Part shown: positions 62,474 through 64,000 of the stretch, piece after piece
Numbering within the stretch: the stretch's first letter is position 1
How the letters are laid out: each line of letters begins with the position of its first letter
DNA from: Paucibacter aquatile
GTDB taxonomy: Bacteria > Pseudomonadota > Gammaproteobacteria > Burkholderiales > Burkholderiaceae_C
DNA: 64,000 nt
Assembly (NCBI RefSeq): GCF_002885975.1
Contig: NZ_POSP01000003.1
Coordinates: forward strand, 2,976,001-3,040,000
Direction of reading: 5' to 3'
The notes under the pieces: generated by a model
What the model was told of the DNA's origin: nothing
The model's database searches: none
The model's input: the letters and a program-made list of their open reading frames with translations, nothing else
Position numbers and translations under genes: made by a program

Positions 62474-63259
62474 TCAGTCGTCATCATCGTCGTCGTCATG
62501 GCTTCCGGCCTTGGCCTCGGCGTGGCCCTGTGAGCTGCTGGCCCGGTCTCGGTCGGGGCCCGCGCCCCATGGTGCATCTTGCTGCCACTGCCAGGCCCAG
62601 AAGCCCAGCACCGCGGCGACGATCAGCGTGGCCAGCAGCCCGCCATTGCGCTGCACCAGGTCCGGGCCGCGGCCGGGGGCCTTGCCGCTGAGCATGGGGC
62701 CGGCCAGGTTCTGGCGCCGCAGCAGGCTGACACCCAGCACCAGGCCGATATGGGCCAGTGCCAGGGCCAGCACCAGATTGCCCATCAGCTCGTGGCCTTC
62801 TTCCATGGCCTCGTCCAGCCATTCGGCCCTCGCGCTCCACCATTCCAGCTCCAGGCCCATGCCGCTGAGCGTGGCCAGCATCAGCGTGGCCAGCAGCCCC
62901 AGCACCAGCACCGCATTGAGGGCCTGAAAGCCCGCCGGCACCGAGCCGCGACCCTGCCGCCAGGCCTGCAGCTGCGCCGGCAGCGTGCGGACCTTGCCCC
63001 ACCAGACGGAAGCCTGCACCCGGCGTGGCCCCAGCAGCGCCCACAGCAGGCGCGCCAGCACCAGGCCCAGGGCGGTGTAGCCCAGGGTGATGTGCAGCAG
63101 ATGCCAGCGCTCGCTCTCGGCGGAGAGGTAGGCGCCGCTGAAACTCAAGGCCAGCAGCCAGTGCAGGGCGCGCGTCGGTGCGTCGATGACGCGGCGCTGC
63201 GGCGCCGGGGCGGGCGAGCCGGTGTCGCCCTCACTTGGGAATGCGGATGCGGTGTTCAT
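62474..63259 (-). CDS. Cytochrome b561-like membrane protein
   Basis: 261 residues; AAGGAGA lies just upstream of ATG 63259. Four helices (cytochrome b/b6 domain) carry candidate haem His in RALHWLLALSFSGAYLSAESERWH, LLHITLGYTALG and GHELMGNLVLALALAHIG. A separate C-terminal helix follows, and the tail ends SHDDDDDDD, unusually acidic and possibly metal-binding. Probably passes electrons from quinol to the diheme and SHP cytochromes encoded upstream, with which it overlaps by 29 nt. Confidence 0.9.
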   Translation of the reverse strand: MNTASAFPSEGDTGSPAPAPQRRVIDAPTRALHWLLALSFSGAYLSAESERWHLLHITLGYTALGLVLARLLWALLGPRRVQASVWWGKVRTLPAQLQAWRQGRGSVPAGFQALNAVLVLGLLATLMLATLSGMGLELEWWSARAEWLDEAMEEGHELMGNLVLALALAHIGLVLGVSLLRRQNLAGPMLSGKAPGRGPDLVQRNGGLLATLIVAAVLGFWAWQWQQDAPWGAGPDRDRASSSQGHAEAKAGSHDDDDDDD

Positions 63260-63707
63260 TGAAATCTCCTTGTTCAGCGTCACCGTGGCAGGCGGCGCAA
63301 TGGGCAGCGCTTTTGATGGAGGCGCGCTTCCAGGTGGCGGCCGGCACTTCATCGTGCTCGCGCACAAACCAGGCGCTGCGGGTGATGCGGTCTTCGGGTG
63401 GCGACTCGCGGCTGCGCATGCCTGTGGCGGCATTGGCGCTCAGCCATTGGCTCAGCTGCGCCACGGTGGCGGGGTCCAGCGAGGCATCGCTGCCGTAGTG
63501 CTTGCCGAGGTTCTGGCTGATGCGCTGCCAAGACGCCGCCGGCAAGAGCCCCGGCGGGTAGGCGATGTGGCAGGCCGCGCATTCCTGCTGGTAGGCAGGC
63601 AGCAGCGGCACCTTCAGGCGCCGGCCTTCATCGGCGGGGCAGAGCGGCGCCACCAGGGCCAGGCCGATTAAGGCGAGCCGGCGGAGTCGGGCGGTGCTTG
63701 TGTTCAT
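63231..63707 (-). CDS. Diheme cytochrome c (DHC)
   Basis: 158 residues. A signal peptide (LALIGLALVAPLCPA) is followed by two CxxCH sites: QECAACHIAYPPGLLP and HCAACHGDAEQGDF. The PPGLLPAASWQRISQNLGKHYGSDA segment is characteristic of the DHC family that partners SHP. Periplasmic electron carrier. It overlaps the cytochrome b gene and lies 16 bp after the SHP-like gene. Confidence 0.93.
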   Translation of the reverse strand: MNTSTARLRRLALIGLALVAPLCPADEGRRLKVPLLPAYQQECAACHIAYPPGLLPAASWQRISQNLGKHYGSDASLDPATVAQLSQWLSANAATGMRSRESPPEDRITRSAWFVREHDEVPAATWKRASIKSAAHCAACHGDAEQGDFNEHRIRIPK

Positions 63708-63723
63708 GGGTGAGCCTTTCGGT

Positions 63724-64000
63724 TCAGGGTTTGAGCGTCATCAGCCAGGCGAGCACATCGGCCTTTTCACCGGCGCTGCACTCGCGGTTCAACACGTCCT
63801 TGCAGTTGCGGCGGAACCATTTCTCCACCTTGGCCGGCTCGCTGAAACGCCGTGGGTTGAAGGCCGGTGCGAGGGCGCCGATCTCCTTGCCGGTGCCGGC
63901 GTGCAGGCCCGCCCGCGTCGGCACAGCCTGATGGCAGGAGGCGCAGCTCCACTCCGCAACGTGGCGCTGGGTGAAAAACGCCTGGCCGCGGCGGGCATCG
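63724..64000 (-). CDS. SHP-type (DUF1924) cytochrome c, 5' end outside window
   Basis: The frame is open to the window edge; about 91 residues are visible. The haem site is WSCASCHQAVP, then GLHAGTGKEIGALAPAFNP, and the C-terminal EKWFRRNCKDVLNRECSAGEK matches sphaeroides haem protein (SHP). SHP has a distal Asn ligand that is displaced on reduction, allowing O2 or NO binding; RRNCKD contains the likely Asn. With DHC and cytochrome b it forms a known three-gene module of uncertain physiological role. Confidence 0.9.
   Translation of the reverse strand, partial: DARRGQAFFTQRHVAEWSCASCHQAVPTRAGLHAGTGKEIGALAPAFNPRRFSEPAKVEKWFRRNCKDVLNRECSAGEKADVLAWLMTLKP

Overview
The window is 64 kb of very GC-rich, densely coded chromosomal DNA from a betaproteobacterium, most likely of order Burkholderiales (Roseateles/Rubrivivax-like). 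This is inferred from the gene set: an mnmG-rsmG-parA block, QueE with the CX14CX2C cluster seen in Burkholderia, a PEP-CTERM protein, an orphan Bug-type binding protein, an SHP/DHC cytochrome cluster and an ExeA/GspB pair. No rRNA, tRNA, CRISPR array or transposase was recognised.

Layout. 0-3.3 kb: a truncated GGDEF diguanylate cyclase and a SulP anion transporter. 3.3-7.1 kb: two related DnaA-box clusters, about 3.5 kb apart, each followed by a DnaA-trio-like tract and an AT-rich stretch; between them lie a triple-domain queD, queE and an SGNH-hydrolase lipoprotein. 7.1-13.4 kb: MazG-like and DnaQ-like enzymes, a GNAT, an AbrB/histone-H1-like protein overlapping a PIN-like gene, a WYL regulator divergent from a protein with an HNH-like motif, and a cobalamin adenosyltransferase. 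13.6-20.3 kb: FadL, a penicillin-acylase-family lipoprotein overlapping an FAD-linked oxidase, and a lipoprotein. 20.5-25.3 kb: the prkA-yeaH-spoVR stress operon. 25.6-33.4 kb: chromosome partition region (parB, argC, parA, rsmG, mnmG) with three parS sites inside rsmG and mnmG. 33.6-35.2 kb: YkgJ-like protein, Bug protein, DUF2061 protein.

35.3-39.9 kb holds the most interesting locus: a LuxR-type regulator, a 20-bp lux-box-like palindrome, a 63-codon gene for a double-glycine-leader peptide whose predicted 33-residue mature form begins and ends with GPKGGW, then an HlyD-type adaptor and a C39-peptidase ABC exporter, all on one strand. This reads as a regulated system for making, trimming and exporting a small Pro/Gly-rich peptide. 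No luxI is present.

40.0-50.3 kb: a small hypothetical gene, a long imperfect inverted repeat, a hydrolase/ABC-2 exporter operon, PspC, GST, Nudix, a TonB-dependent receptor, a DUF6502 protein and a lipoprotein. 50.4-57.7 kb: a Ser/Thr kinase with TPRs, an unknown protein, a thioredoxin-fold protein and ExeA/GspB. 57.7-64 kb: small hypothetical, SRPBCC and YdhR-like genes, AlkD, RidA, a PEP-CTERM protein and a cytochrome b/diheme c/SHP operon running off the right edge. Start codons were chosen from ribosome-binding sites, overlaps and family starts; many could shift slightly.
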